From Hypholoma sublateritium FD-334 SS-4 (lineage: Eukaryota; Basidiomycota; Agaricomycetes; Agaricales; Strophariaceae): 64,000 bases of DNA. The translations under genes and the position numbers were made by a program. The DNA lies in NCBI GenBank assembly GCA_000827495.1, contig KN817558.1:219754-283753 (forward strand). The letters are read 5' to 3'. Below, in pieces: positions 23,497-34,355 of this stretch (positions are counted from its first letter, which is position 1; every line of letters starts with the position of its first letter). The notes beneath the pieces were generated by a model that had not been told where the DNA came from, did not search any database, and saw only the letters and a program-made list of their open reading frames with translations.

Positions 23497-24661
23497 TGCT
23501 GTGGGCGCCGAGAGCGCTGGGAAGTCGGCGATCTGCCGTGGGGGCGCCGGGTGCCCACCATCTGATGTGGGCGGTCCTAGGACTGACAACCCTGGTTAAG
23601 GAAGCGCACCGGCACCAACGGATGCGGGGTGGCTGGGCGTGCTTTTCTGAGAGCTGATGTGCGCTGTGGGCGGCAGTGGGTGCCGCTGGCGGCACCGTGC
23701 TCGACGGCGTATATGACGGTGTGCGCCCTGATGTGCGCTCGCCGCTCGCGGAGCGCGCTGTGGACGCGCGCGTGCGTGAGAGTGAGCGCGTTCAGGCGCG
23801 TCCCCGCCTGTCCCCGTCTCTGGAAACGGGGCAGTGACGCTGTACGGCATCAGCCGGTACGCGGCGCTATCCAACCTTGTCCAACTTGAAACTGTTTGAC
23901 CGCGCCAGTTGCATAGAATTCATGATAGAATTGATAGAAGTGTATGAAAATAGATAGTCATTGACGTTTTCCATTGATGAAACGACACGCCCTCTCGACG
24001 GTGCGATGCGAGTGATGCAAACAGGCCTGCGCAGAGGTCGCCATGACATGATCTGCGAGAGGTATGCAGATGTGGGAGTCTGCGCTGTGAACAGAGAAGG
24101 AATTATGCATGTATGTATGTACTTAGGGTAGGACGTCTAGGAGGAATGTGGGATTGGCAAACACGGATTGGCAGACACGGATGATTCAAATGGCGGTGCG
24201 TTGCTGCTGTTGCAGCGGGGGGTTGTCGTCTCCTATCGCCTGCCTAACACCCATATTGGGGTGCGTTTTGTAAGCTGGGCGCAGCTATCGCTGTGCCGCC
24301 GTATCAGCCAGACGCCGTGCAGCCCATGCCGTGGATCCCTCTGTGGAGCGCGCTTTGTTCGGATGATATGAAGGCGATGTTCATGGAACGGCGACGATGA
24401 TTGCCTTGGTATAAATCCTGTGGTATTTTTGTGCGAGACGGATCGAACGTAGGGGGAACGCCTACTTGATAATCTAGACTCTCGGGGCCACCATGAGATG
24501 CCGACGGCACGTATGGCATCAGGGGACAAGCCTCGCACATAAAAGGACCGCCTTGCTTGCATGAACACATAGGGACCTTTCCAACGAATATAATATCAAC
24601 GATATACCGCAATCGCACAGGAAATACATCGAAATGTAACGACCGCTCGTGCACACAACAC
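23497..24661. other. Intergenic, no gene seen
   Basis: About 1.2 kb. The first 400 bases are GC-rich with repeated GTGGGCGCC-like words; the rest is neutral. Contains no supported gene. Confidence 0.5.
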
Positions 24662-25580
24662 TCAGTCAAGGTCGTCGTAGTACGACCGCCCGTACAGCGC
24701 CTCGTCGTCATAGTACTCCCGCGCGTAGAACTCCTCCGCGTCGTCGTATGCGCGTCCGTACAGCGCATCGTCGTCATAGTACTCGCGCTCGTACAGCGCA
24801 TTGTCCTCGTCGAACGCGCGCTCCCACAGGTCGGCGTCGTAGAACTCACGCGCGGCCGGGGCGCCGTCTGCGCTGGGGTCTGCGGGGGCGGCGGCGGCAT
24901 CGGCAGGGGGCTCGGAGCCCTCGGCGGGGGCAGCGGGTTCACCACCCGGGGCGGCGAGGGGCGCCTGTCCCGCAGGGGGTGCTTGGCCCTCGGGTGACGC
25001 CTCGGTGTTGGATGTAGCGGCCTTGCTCGGCGTCGCGGAGGGCGCGCCCTTCGCCGCGGTCGTGGTGCCAGCGGGCGTTGGGGGCTGGTGTGCGATTTGC
25101 TTCACTTGTTTCCTGTAGATTTAAAAATAAAGAAGACGTGGACTGGTCAGATGGTGATCGTCGTTAGGGGTGGGTAGAAAGGAGGACGCACATTCCGTCG
25201 CGCATGAAGTTGAAGAAGCTGAGCATCGTGCTGCGCGTCTCGAGCTGCTCGAGGGCGCGCGTGTAGAGCTCGTCGAGCTCGCGCGCGGCGAGGGCGTCTT
25301 CGACACCGGTGGAGCGGCGCTCGAAGGTGTCGTCAAAGTCAAAGTCCGAGCCCCGGGCAAAAAGGGAGGTGGGGGCTGTGTCCTCGCGGGCGGCGAGCCC
25401 GGCCTCATCGGGGTGGCGGGTGAAGAGGTCGTCGTATTCACGGCTGTTGGGAATATGAACACCCAGCGCAAATGAAGCGTAGGTAGGTACTCACGCGTCG
25501 AATTCGTCCCAGGAACTTTGTGCCAGCGCAGGGGCGGCAACGAGGGCAGCGACGAGGAGGGTGGAGGCGTACTTGACCAT
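24662..25580 (-). CDS. Secreted acidic Tyr-rich repeat protein 3
   Basis: Secreted protein of 262 aa related in layout to the two His/Gln-rich proteins upstream. Three exons: 25495-25580, 25192-25443 and 24662-25112. Signal peptide MVKYASTLLVAALVAAPALA. The middle is rich in Ala, Pro, Glu and Gly. The C-terminal 70 residues contain four or five copies of an Asp/Tyr motif such as AREYYDDEALYGR and end in SYYDDLD, like the acidic ends of proteins 1 and 2. It lacks the His/Gln blocks and has only one dibasic pair (ERRS), so peptide release by Kex2 is less likely here. Function unknown. Confidence 0.8.
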
Positions 25581-25671
25581 TGTGATATGTATTTAGGTGT
25601 ATAAAAGTTGATTTTCGTGAGATTGGAAAGAGTAGGTGGATTGTGATCAACACGAATCGGATGGAATGTTT

Positions 25672-25719
25672 GGGGGAGACCAGCTGAAGAAACGAAACGC
25701 ATCGCTGGCGGTTTATATA
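25672..25719 (-). promoter_or_regulatory. Core promoter of repeat protein 3
   Basis: On the minus strand TATATAAA (25712-25719) precedes CAGCTGGTCTCCCCC (25672-25686) by about 26 nt, about 92 nt before the ATG. Third copy of the shared promoter pair. Confidence 0.65.
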
Positions 25720-25926
25720 CGGCAGCACAGCCTCGCTTGTTGCCATCAGCACACAAATGTGCCCGCAGGCTCCGGCTCGGACATCAATATTATCGTTTCA
25801 GACTTGACAATATGCTGAAGATGAGAGAGTCTTTCAGGGAGTTTCAATTTCGAAGTTGCGACTGTAAAGAAAAATAAAAAAACATGCAAACCATGGAGAG
25901 CCAGAATCGAGCAAAAGAGGGAAATT

Positions 25927-26012
25927 AGCCCACCGCGAGGGTCGAACTCGCAGCCTTCAGATGACGTGCCTATATAAGAGTCTGACGCTCTATCCGATTG
26001 AGCTAGGCAGGC
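25927..26012 (-). tRNA. tRNA-Lys(CTT) with intron
   Basis: The minus strand folds as a tRNA: 7-bp acceptor stem GCCTGCC with GGTGGGC (one G-T pair), the A-box TAGCTCAATCGG, and the B-box GAGTTCGACCC in the T arm. The anticodon stem CAGA/TCTG holds the loop with CTT. About 12 bases (TATAGGCACGTC) are inserted after position 37, the normal place for a nuclear tRNA intron. It lies 100 bases upstream of the eIF2-alpha start, in opposite orientation. Confidence 0.88.
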
Positions 26013-26111
26013 GATAGAGGCTGTGCCCAGGGTCCCGTGACGACCGGGCCGGCGTGCGGCAGCCGCATATGGCAGTGAAAATGGGCTGTGATAATCTCTC
26101 CTCTGCCCACT

Positions 26112-27445
26112 ATGCGTTATTATGAACAAAAGTACCCCGAAGTCGACGAGCTCGTCATGGTCCAGGTCCGCCAGATCGCAGAGATGGGCGCCTATGTAAA
26201 ATTGGTGAGCTGGCTCTGATATTGTCGCGGACGGCGCTCAGTGCTTTTTTGCAGCTCGAGTACGACAACACCGAGGGCATGATCCTGCTCTCCGAGCTCT
26301 CGCGGCGCCGCATCCGCTCCGTGCAGAAGCTCATCCGCGTCGGCAGGAACGAGGTCGTCGTCGTCCTGCGCGTCGACAAGGAGAAGGGTGCGCGCATCGC
26401 ATCGTGCCACCATCCGCCCGCCCGCTGATCCTGATCTGCACCGCATCCAGGCTACATCGATCTCTCGAAGCGCCGCGTGTCGCCCGAGGACATCGTCAAG
26501 TGCGAGGAGCGCTACCTCAAGTCGAAGACCGTCGCCTCCATCCTGCGCCACGTCGCATCGAAGATCCCCTCCGTGCACGGCGACGCCGCCCCCGCCCCGG
26601 CCGAGCCCGCGACGGCGAAGGAAAAGGAGCACAAGCGCGCTGCAAGAAAGGCGCGCCAGGAGGCGCACGACGAGGACGGCATCGAGCACGACGTCCCCGC
26701 CGGTGCGAACGAGGACGAGAAGCTCGAGCAGCTGTACGACACCATCGCGTGGCCGCTGGGGAAGAAGTACGGGCACACGTACGACGCGTTCAAGCTCGCT
26801 CTGACGTGCGCACCCCCGCCGCCCTCTGTGCGCCTGTGCTGACTTTTTATGCTTATTCGGGATGTGCAGCGAGCCGGACACGGTGTTCGCGTCGCTCACG
26901 ACGCCCATCGCGCCGTCGACGTTCGCGATCCTCACGAGCACCATCGCGCGCCGGCTCACGCCGCAGCCCATCAAGCTGCGCGCCGACATCGAGCTCACGT
27001 GCTACACCCCCGCGGGCATCGACGCGATCAAGCGCGCGCTGCGCACCGGCGAGAAGCAGAGCTCCGACGCCGTGCCCATCAAGGCGAAGCTCGTCGCGCC
27101 CCCGCTGTACGTCCTCAGCACGAACGCGACGGACAAGGTGCGTCTGGTCTTGCGTGGTGTGGTGTGTGATCGCTGATGCCTTGCGGGGGTAGTACGCTGC
27201 CGTTGAGCGGCTAGAGCGCGCCATCGAGGCGATCCAGGCGTCGATTGAGAAGCAGGGCGGGAACCTGATCGTCAAGATGAAGGTGGGCATTGCCTCTCCC
27301 ACCCTCGGCGCATTGCTGATATATTCACTGCACCCAGCCCAAGGCCGTCTCGGAGACCGAAGAGCACGATCTCGCCCAGCTCATGGCAAAGGCCGGCCAG
27401 GAGAACGCCGAGGTGTCGGGCGACGAGACAGAGGAGGAGGCGTAA
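26112..27445 (+). CDS. SUI2: Translation initiation factor eIF2 subunit alpha
   Basis: Alpha subunit of eIF2, which brings initiator tRNA to the 40S subunit and is the target of stress kinases such as Gcn2. Six exons (26112-26204, 26255-26387, 26451-26805, 26870-27137, 27193-27282, 27338-27445) give 348 aa. The S1 domain has [16 protein letters not shown], and [14 protein letters not shown] contains the conserved phosphorylated Ser (Ser47 in this numbering, Ser51 in other species). A Lys, Ala and Glu-rich insert follows WVDLSKRR-like [12 protein letters not shown]. The C-terminus is acidic. The product starts [11 protein letters not shown], about five residues shorter than usual at the front, so a small upstream exon may have been missed. 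Confidence 0.95.
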
Positions 27446-27955
27446 TAGGCGCTGGGAGGTGGAGATTGCCCTTTGTACTATCTCTTTTTTCCTCGGCTTG
27501 AATTTATGTGTTAGCCGTGTAGCTGTCTGACGAGTCGGGTGGCTCGGTTTTAGTGGCGGGGTGCGTCCTGACATTCTTAAGTGGAGGTTTGCATGGTGCA
27601 GAGCTGGCGCTGAGACTCTCTGTTCGTCACACCAACGTCTGCGTTGTTGGAAAATAAGTGATGTAGTTGGGGCATTTTCCGACACACAGTCCGTCCAAAT
27701 TCATCATACAAACAAGATCTGCCTCGCTTCGCTGCGGCAAAGATTGGGTAAATCCAAGCACAGAAAGTCGCCATTTGGCTATCATAATACTTATATACCA
27801 AATAAGTGAGAAACCTAGAATGAGGAAAGCTTGGACTGTCGAGTTCGAAAAGGAGGAAAATACCACCGACAAACAAAAGCGTGTCATAATTATAAGTATA
27901 TGAGTGAATGAGTGATAAAAAACCTCAAGACTGGCTATGAATCTATTATATTGCT

Positions 27956-29770
27956 TCACTCTGCCAATGGCCAGGTGTCTCTCATTGGCCATGTGCCTTC
28001 GTGATGCCGGGAAATTTGAACATGGTGTCCAATATCATTCACCAGGTTGCGGGAAATCTGGGACGTTTGGGAAAAGCGTATGTCAACAGGCTTCCGCTTA
28101 TCTGCACTGATTTCGTCACGGAGTTTCGCAATTTCGTCGTCGTTGCGGATGTCGTAAGCTATATGGAGCCTCAGCGCTTTCCACGGCGCAAAATGTGGGA
28201 CGGTGCCGTTCTTGCGATGTATGATGTTGCGGATGGTCTGGAGCGTAGCAGCGAAGGTGGTTGAGCATGTGAAATGGTCCAGTAGCGGGCAAAAACAGTC
28301 GTCGTCGAGAAAAAGTCGGGAAAGGAGATGGTCTCCCGGTATAGAGCCTACTAAATAGCTTCGACCAAGTTGAACAATACTCAAATAGGAAAGGAGGGGA
28401 CAATGCGCTACCAAATTTACGAGCATCTCAGGGGAGCAATATCCGAGTGTGAAGTGCGTTATATTCCGGGTACGCTGCATCATCGTTAATAGATTTTCTG
28501 GATTCGCTGTGGGAGAGCTTTTATAGTCTATATGCCCATGATAAACGAGGGTGTTTAGCGCCGGTGCGATTATTACCGCCAGGACCCCCGGAATTTCTTG
28601 CGGATCGCTTTTTTCTTCATCAATTGTCAAATATTTGAGAGTTGGAAATACTAGTTCGCCCATGCCGGGCGATCCTCTGTTGCTTACGAGAATTTTTAGA
28701 CTGACAAGGCGAGGACATTGGCGTAACATGTCGCAAAGAGCGATGCATTCGCTGGCATAGTATGGGACTGTACCCAAAAGGCCCAGATGGGTGAGATTTT
28801 TCCATGTTATTGGACAGGATAGTAGCAATTCGGACACATTCTCCGTATTCAGATTTGCACAGAATCTGCGTAGGTTCGGGCTGGCGAGGAACCTGCACTG
28901 CGGCCAAAATTCGAGGCTGTCTGCGAGCGTCTGATCACGAAAGTCGTCTATTCCATTAGTGTGATGGAAGGACCGCAGGAGTGGGACGTCCTCCGGACTG
29001 AGCTCCGCAAGCCACGGAAGCAGAGCTTTGTCTGATATGGCAAAGAACACGTCACGCCAACGCGAGCAGCACGACAGAACAACGTCGATGATGTCATTCT
29101 TGAGATGAACATAGGGCGGCCTTGGGCAAACCTCGTACTGAGTGGCTCTCCGGACGGATACTCGAAGGGGGAGGTTCCCTGATCGCCGCAGTAGCCACTC
29201 CTTTGCACCCTCTGCTCGTTTGTCCATGACGGATTGTGCAATGTCGGATATGTGGGGTGGCACGCCGCCGATAATGGGAATGTGAATAGCGGCCCAGAGC
29301 TCCGGGCTTGCTAGAGCTATGCGCCGCAAGCCACTGGAAATTTGGGTGAGGAGAGTTGGCGCCTCTTTTTTGGACATCGTCGGATTTGTCTCTGGGTCGA
29401 GGCACGCAGCGAATATCTCGCGAATGACGTCCTGGGGAAGCCGAAGGAAAGGTGAAAAGGGTCGTTGAAATGGTAATGGAGTCTCGAGAAATGCCGTCCT
29501 CTCCCTCTTCGCTGACTCGAGCTGCGCCTCCAGCTCGGAGATGCGCTTGTTGAGGGCATCCTGTTTCTCGTTGGCCTGTCTCTGGAGTTCTTCGCGCTCT
29601 TCATTGGTGGAAGTGCGGTTTGTGACGATTAGATTATCGGCGTCCATGTCGTTTTCACCTAGATGGTGCAAATTGGCTGCAAGGACACCAGAGTGTTTGA
29701 TGGAGTCGTGACCAAAATAGTGGGAGTGGAAATGGCCGGAATTCTCCGACTTCCACTTTCCCACCCACAT
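27956..29770 (-). CDS. F-box-like protein with N-terminal coiled coil
   Basis: Intron-less gene of 604 aa. Residues 45-90 form a heptad-rich helix (EEREELQRQANEKQ, KRISELEAQLESAKRE). Then comes an F-box-like domain of the common basidiomycete type: LRLPQDVIREIFAACLDPE, with APTLLTQISSGLRRIALASP and ELWAAIHIPI. The remaining 400 residues are divergent leucine-rich repeats. By family this is a putative SCF ubiquitin-ligase adaptor; its target is unknown. It is a different family from the F-box-like trio at 1746, 3497 and 20291. An internal Met at 29647 (MDADNLIVTN) may be the true start, because a degenerate copy at 29968-30033 begins exactly there (MNTNNLITTN). Confidence 0.8.
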   Translation of the reverse strand: MWVGKWKSENSGHFHSHYFGHDSIKHSGVLAANLHHLGENDMDADNLIVTNRTSTNEEREELQRQANEKQDALNKRISELEAQLESAKRERTAFLETPLPFQRPFSPFLRLPQDVIREIFAACLDPETNPTMSKKEAPTLLTQISSGLRRIALASPELWAAIHIPIIGGVPPHISDIAQSVMDKRAEGAKEWLLRRSGNLPLRVSVRRATQYEVCPRPPYVHLKNDIIDVVLSCCSRWRDVFFAISDKALLPWLAELSPEDVPLLRSFHHTNGIDDFRDQTLADSLEFWPQCRFLASPNLRRFCANLNTENVSELLLSCPITWKNLTHLGLLGTVPYYASECIALCDMLRQCPRLVSLKILVSNRGSPGMGELVFPTLKYLTIDEEKSDPQEIPGVLAVIIAPALNTLVYHGHIDYKSSPTANPENLLTMMQRTRNITHFTLGYCSPEMLVNLVAHCPLLSYLSIVQLGRSYLVGSIPGDHLLSRLFLDDDCFCPLLDHFTCSTTFAATLQTIRNIIHRKNGTVPHFAPWKALRLHIAYDIRNDDEIAKLRDEISADKRKPVDIRFSQTSQISRNLVNDIGHHVQISRHHEGTWPMRDTWPLAE

Positions 29771-29967
29771 TGTCGCGTCGAAGTCGCGTCCCCATGCCAG
29801 ATAAAAACGCGCTGGCCGTCGTGATGCCCCTCAAGTGTACCAAATTTATTTCGCGTGTGAAACGTGACGGACGACCAATTTAAATTGCTACAGTATGGAT
29901 CGCAACGGACAATGGACAGGATGAATAGGAAATCCTGCCGCGATGCATCCGTAGATCTCCCCTGCCT

Positions 29968-30033
29968 CTAAAATTCTATTTGCTCTTCCTCGGCGACAGC
30001 ACGGTTGGTGGTAATCAGGTTATTAGTGTTCAT
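29968..30033 (-). pseudogene. Relic of the coiled-coil F-box gene
   Basis: The minus strand reads MNTNNLITTNRAVAEEEQI then stops, aligning with MDADNLIVTNRTSTNEERE, the presumed start of the neighbouring F-box gene. Only this 5' piece remains. It is part of the duplicated block of 29.9-36.3 kb. Confidence 0.6.
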
Positions 30034-30747
30034 AATTATATCGATCGTTTCTCTCGTACCGAGATACTGCGACCTGTATCTGCAAGCACATCAGATTGAG
30101 CTTAACCCTCAGATAGTGGAAGACGATAGTGGAAGACCCAAGGAAGACCACGCTAGATTTTCTTCGGATCTCACATAATGTTAGATAGGACGCGTGCCTA
30201 AAAATACAGCTCAGATAATCCCTGAAAGATGTAGACGGGCTAAATAGGTGACCGTTCATTTCCCCGAAGGAATTTCTTGAGAATTTCCACCTTGTTTCCA
30301 CCGGTTGATTTGGGTGCTATGGGCATTATCTTCTTTCTAAGAAACTTTGCTTCCCACTTACTTATAGGCCCTGTTATCGACCAGGCGCACGAATCCAGAG
30401 CATTCTAATCAATGGCATTCTGGGATTGCATGGATTGCGAGACATCCAGTAGGACTTGGGAGCTAAGTTTAAAGTGAAGCGTGTTAGTCGAACATAACGC
30501 GTAACGGATCCGAGATACAAAGTACTTTATCGTAGTCCAGGCCAAGTCCAGGATGTCATAAACTGCCTGTATGTCTATTTATGCTACCAGCCTAGTACTG
30601 ATACTAAACCATTGGAACACTTAGTAGTCGCGAATATAGGAGGTGATGCTGCGGGGACGCCGTGTGATGTGAAGCGCTAATGAAGCTTGAAATGCAGCTT
30701 GGAATTTTCCATAGAGATAGGAATGTTCCAGCGTGTTCTGGCTTCCC
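30034..30747. other. Upstream region of DUF5648 gene 1 (repeat copy 1)
   Basis: No gene. From about 30480 the sequence (GGATCCGAGATACAAAGT onward) is repeated in front of the other DUF5648 copies, near 33640 in part and near 35480. Confidence 0.5.
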
Positions 30748-30909
30748 TATAAATTGTCTATCAGGATGAATAGTATTCGTTAGTTCCCAGTCATTGAAAC
30801 ATCTTCTACTTCAGCTATCTGCCTCAACTACCACATAACACCCGCACTGCGTGAGTTCATGCGCGCTCTAGAGATTTATGCTCGAAGACTGATACTTCAC
30901 TACTAGACT
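30748..30909 (+). promoter_or_regulatory. TATA box and 5' UTR intron of DUF5648 gene 1
   Basis: TATAAAT at 30748-30754. The leader then contains GTGAGT (30851) and CTACTAG (to 30906), a probable 56-nt intron ending just 3 bases before the ATG. The second gene copy has the same arrangement, which supports it. Confidence 0.6.
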
Positions 30910-31359
30910 ATGACCAGACACTCAGTGCCCCTTCACCGTCTATACAGTACGGGTGGGACGGACCATTTCTATACCGCGAGCCAGCCCGAAGCAAACAATG
31001 CTGCCAACGTCGACGGATACACCGTCGAGGGGTCGCCGTGCAACATATTCACGCAACAGTATGAAGGGACCGTCCCCCTGTACCGCATGTACAACGGTGC
31101 GATTGTTGATCACTTTTACACCACGAATGCGGCCGAAAAAGACAATGCAATCACAAAACTTGGGTACTCCTACGAGGGCGTTACGGGGTATGTTTATCCG
31201 GATGCCTCGTGCGAAGGGGGAAGGCCCTTGTATAGGCTGTACAGTCAAGGTGCCACGGACCACTTCTACACATCGGATGCGGCGGAGAGAGACAAAGCCA
31301 TGACCGAGGGATATGCCAATGAAGGAATTGCGGCGTATGCGCCACCGGCCACGGGCTGA
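30910..31359 (+). CDS. DUF5648 repeat protein 1
   Basis: Single-exon gene of 149 aa made almost entirely of three DUF5648 units. Each has the pattern PLYRLY, DHFYT, an Ala/Asn-rich helix, GY and EG: LHRLYSTGGTDHFYTAS, then PLYRMYNGAIVDHFYTTN, then PLYRLYSQGATDHFYTSD. DUF5648 is a small beta-propeller-like or lectin-like repeat common in basidiomycete and bacterial surface or secreted proteins; no activity is established. There is no signal peptide, so secretion is not predicted from this start. The paralogue is at 33894-34355. Confidence 0.88.
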   Translation: MTRHSVPLHRLYSTGGTDHFYTASQPEANNAANVDGYTVEGSPCNIFTQQYEGTVPLYRMYNGAIVDHFYTTNAAEKDNAITKLGYSYEGVTGYVYPDASCEGGRPLYRLYSQGATDHFYTSDAAERDKAMTEGYANEGIAAYAPPATG

Positions 31360-31849
31360 ATTCGGGGTATACGAGCCAGCACATTTGTTAGTCGTCAATC
31401 GAACAGTGACACAAGTTATGCCTTCCCTTAGTTATGCCCTCCCTTGGATTTCCCACAGAAAAAAAAGAAAAAGAAAAAAAAGTCGCATGTTGCTGTATTA
31501 CTGTACCTCGTCTCCGACGTGTTTACTCCCTGTCCAAAGTGCATTGAATAAATGATTCTGATGAGTGTCTGTGGGAATATGCGGTGAGGCTGTCATAAAG
31601 AGAAAATAATCTCACAGCAGGGTTTTAACGCTGCAAACATATGTGCGGCTAGAAATTAAGCGCCCGCGGCCCAACCTGGCGCAGATCCAGTAATTACTGC
31701 ATGGATACTGGATGCACATGGAATTATTACTAGCGTTGAGACGGAGTCCGAACTTGCGCACGGAACAAGAAGAGGGAAAGGGGGAGGGAGGGGGAAGGGG
31801 GAAGCAAGAAGGCAAAGGACGCACCGGATCGCTGAAGGCTTCAACTGGC

Positions 31850-32660
31850 ACGGCCAGTGCGCCGCGCAGTCTCGCACCCGCGTACGGCGTACGGTCTCGG
31901 CCCGCACATGAGTACCGCAGACTGTGTCTGTTAGCACGTTATGTTAGCGCATCATTTACGGGGAGTGGGCGGGAGGTAGAAACGGAGGATGCACCACTGA
32001 CAAAGGCGTGCGACGTGCCGTCCGCGACCAAGACGCGCACGCTCGGGGTACGGTGATGGTGGCGGTGCTTTCCTCTATTCCATTGTCTTTCAAATCCTTC
32101 TCGGAGTCCAGGCCGTAATCAGACGCAAACGCAGAGGCGGACGTAAGTGGCGTCGCTCGGCGAGGGCATCGCGTATGGCCCAGCGCAAGTATGGCCCAGC
32201 GCAAGAGGAGGCGCGCGCAGTTGTATAAGCATATATATGTACCTATACAGGGACGAGAACGCGAGCGTTAGAAATTGTAGATATATTTACACCTTGAAAA
32301 GCGGACGACCTACTTAATCCCGTCGACTCCGGGAGCGGCAGCGTGAACGGTACGCCGTACCCGTCCGTAAGGAGCACAGCGGCATCTGCGCGCGAGTAAC
32401 CGCTGCATGCGCGAGGCGGCGCGTAGGCCGTCGTGAACGAACAAGATAAAGATCAAATCCGCGGCGGTGGTGTTGTTATTACCGACGGCGGAGGTGTAGG
32501 CGAGATCGTTGATCGTGACAATGGTAAATGGGTGCGAGGCGAACGGCGCGCTGCGACTAAGCGTGGGGAAGGAGAGAAAGGCGGTCGCGCTCTTCCCTGC
32601 GCGCTAGCGTTTGAAGTGGAGTGAGAGGCACGCGCGCGTGAGGGCTGACGCGGACGCGCT
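31850..32660 (-). pseudogene. Degenerate ferric reductase fragments
   Basis: Pieces of this stretch match the ferric reductase gene at 36865-39328 in the same order. Around 31850-31950 is like its exon 10 (CCGCAGACTGT with TTAGC). Around 31980-32050 is like the 37110-37200 part (GCGTGCGACGTGCCGTCCGCG). Around 32330-32410 is like 37710-37780 (GGCAGCGTGAACG, GGAGCACAGCGGC). Around 32490-32600 is like 37910-37990 (TGGTAAATGGGTGCGAGGCG). The frame is broken many times and parts are missing, so this is a decayed duplicate. Confidence 0.65.
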
Positions 32661-32889
32661 GACGTTGAATTGGCATTGGCGTCTGTCGCCTGTGAGTGCG
32701 GCACCCGAGCGCGGGAAGAAGGTAGTGAGGAGCACACAGGGAGGGATTTATACGACGAGCCGGACGGTGCGCAGGGTCAAGTAGGCTGTGCTCGATGCCC
32801 CAGACGATTCTGGTGTTCCAGACGCCGTAACAGGCGAGATAAATGGTAAACCAACAATGAAGCAGCGGTACGGGTTAGTGAGTTTGTCG

Positions 32890-33160
32890 GAATTTGGAAA
32901 ATGGAGGCGATGAGGCCATTTTCTGACGCACAGTCGGTGCCACCCTCTTGGATATGGTTGAATTCGTGTCTAACTCGAGGAGCTCAGATATTTGGCGAAT
33001 GTCGTCCCGGGGAAGCCGTTTGAAGAGTTCAAGGGGTCGTAGAAAGGTTCAGGAAGGGCGTAGCAATCCCGAGAAGCGCTGTCCCTCTAGCGCGGTGATG
33101 CGCTTGGTGAGGATGTCCGTCATTCGCGGCGTTGATGGTAAGCAGTGTATTGGCGCCCAT
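32890..33160 (-). pseudogene. Degenerate 5' part of the coiled-coil F-box gene
   Basis: On the minus strand, pieces in several frames resemble the gene at 27956-29770: MGANTLLTIN (its MDADNLIVTN), LTKRITALEGQ (its KRISELEAQ), then FLRPLELFKRLPRDDIRQIS and LDTNSTISKRVAPT (its FLRLPQDVIREIF and PTMSKKEAPT). Frameshifts separate them. Confidence 0.65.
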
Positions 33161-33730
33161 AGTGATCTTTCGCACCTACTGAGATTTGACTGAGATAAGT
33201 ACGTGCGTGGGCCGTAAAGTTGCCAGCGCATCGACATTGCAATCTTTTTGTCAGATCTCACGGACAGTGGACACGTGCGCTTTAGGCCCGACATCGACTG
33301 GGTACAAGGTTTGAGAACATGCTGCTCAACATTGGTTCAACATGGCATCCTAAAATTACTTGGTTGTCGGACACAGGACTCGAAAGTTGATGGGGTGGCA
33401 CCTCAGGAAAATAACATATCACCTGGACCTGAGATCCAGGATACAAATAACTTTTTTTGCAAGTTCACGCTGTCAGAATTTTTTTGTAATTGTACGTCTA
33501 CCGTTTGTTTTGGCGGTCCGGCGTTATGATCCACCGGGTTACGAGCTTCGCATTAACGTATGCACCCAGCGTACCCAGAATTGTTCCGACACTATCTGAA
33601 TACCTGGTCGCAAATAGTATGTGAAAAATACCGAGCATGTTGTACTGAAGCGCTGACGCGGTTTGAAAGGTAGCTTGGAATCTTCCGTGAAGATGATGAT
33701 GGAAGATTATGCAGTGTGTTCTGATTTGCC

Positions 33731-33893
33731 TATAAATTAGCTCTCAAGAAGAATAGCGTTCCTTAGTTTCGTCCCAGTCATCGAAACATCCTTCACTCCG
33801 ACCATTTGCCTTAGCCATACAACACCCGCAGTCCGTAAGTTCGCGAGTACGCTGTAAATGTACGCTTGAGGACTGACGTATCACTTCTAGACT
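33731..33893 (+). promoter_or_regulatory. TATA box and 5' UTR intron of DUF5648 gene 2
   Basis: TATAAAT at 33731-33737. A leader intron is likely from 33835 (GTAAGT) to 33890 (TTCTAG), ending 3 bases before the ATG as in gene 1. Confidence 0.6.
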
Positions 33894-34355
33894 ATGAGCG
33901 GACTACAATCAGTGCCCTTTCTTCAGCTATACAACGCAACCGAGGAGGACCACTTTTATACCGCGAGCCAGTCCGAAGCAAACGACGCTATCAATGACCA
34001 CGGATACACCGCCGAAAGGTCGACGTGCAACATATTCACGCAGCAGTATGCAGGGACCATCCCCCTCTACCGCTTGTTCAACAGTGTGATAGTTGATCAC
34101 TTCTACACCACGGATACAACCCAAGTCAGCAATGCCATCAATGACCATCAATACTCCCTGGAGGGCATTTCTGGGTATGTTTACGCGGATGCCTCGTACA
34201 GCGGGAGCCAGCCGTTCTATAGGATGTACAGCTCAGCTGCCACGGACCACTACTATACATCGGATCCAACGGACAGGGCCATAGCCATAAACTCGGACGG
34301 ATATCAAGATGAAGGAATTACTGCATACGTACCACCGGCCACCGCCTCAAACTGA
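33894..34355 (+). CDS. DUF5648 repeat protein 2
   Basis: Single-exon paralogue of the gene at 30910, 153 aa, with the same three repeat units: FLQLYNATEEDHFYTAS, PLYRLFNSVIVDHFYTTD and PFYRMYSSAATDHYYTSD. The two proteins are roughly 60-65 percent identical by eye and the frame is intact, so both are probably functional. Promoter and downstream flanks are also conserved (ACAGCAGG and GCGCCCG..GGCCC blocks after each gene), showing duplication of a whole block rather than of the coding region alone. Confidence 0.88.
   Translation: MSGLQSVPFLQLYNATEEDHFYTASQSEANDAINDHGYTAERSTCNIFTQQYAGTIPLYRLFNSVIVDHFYTTDTTQVSNAINDHQYSLEGISGYVYADASYSGSQPFYRMYSSAATDHYYTSDPTDRAIAINSDGYQDEGITAYVPPATASN

Noticed and set aside
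25746..26129. 127-codon minus ORF containing LAQSDRASDSY
   Set aside because: This is the translated tRNA-Lys gene, not a protein.
26192..26998. 268-codon minus-strand ORF opposite eIF2-alpha
   Set aside because: Shadow of a conserved coding frame; no features.
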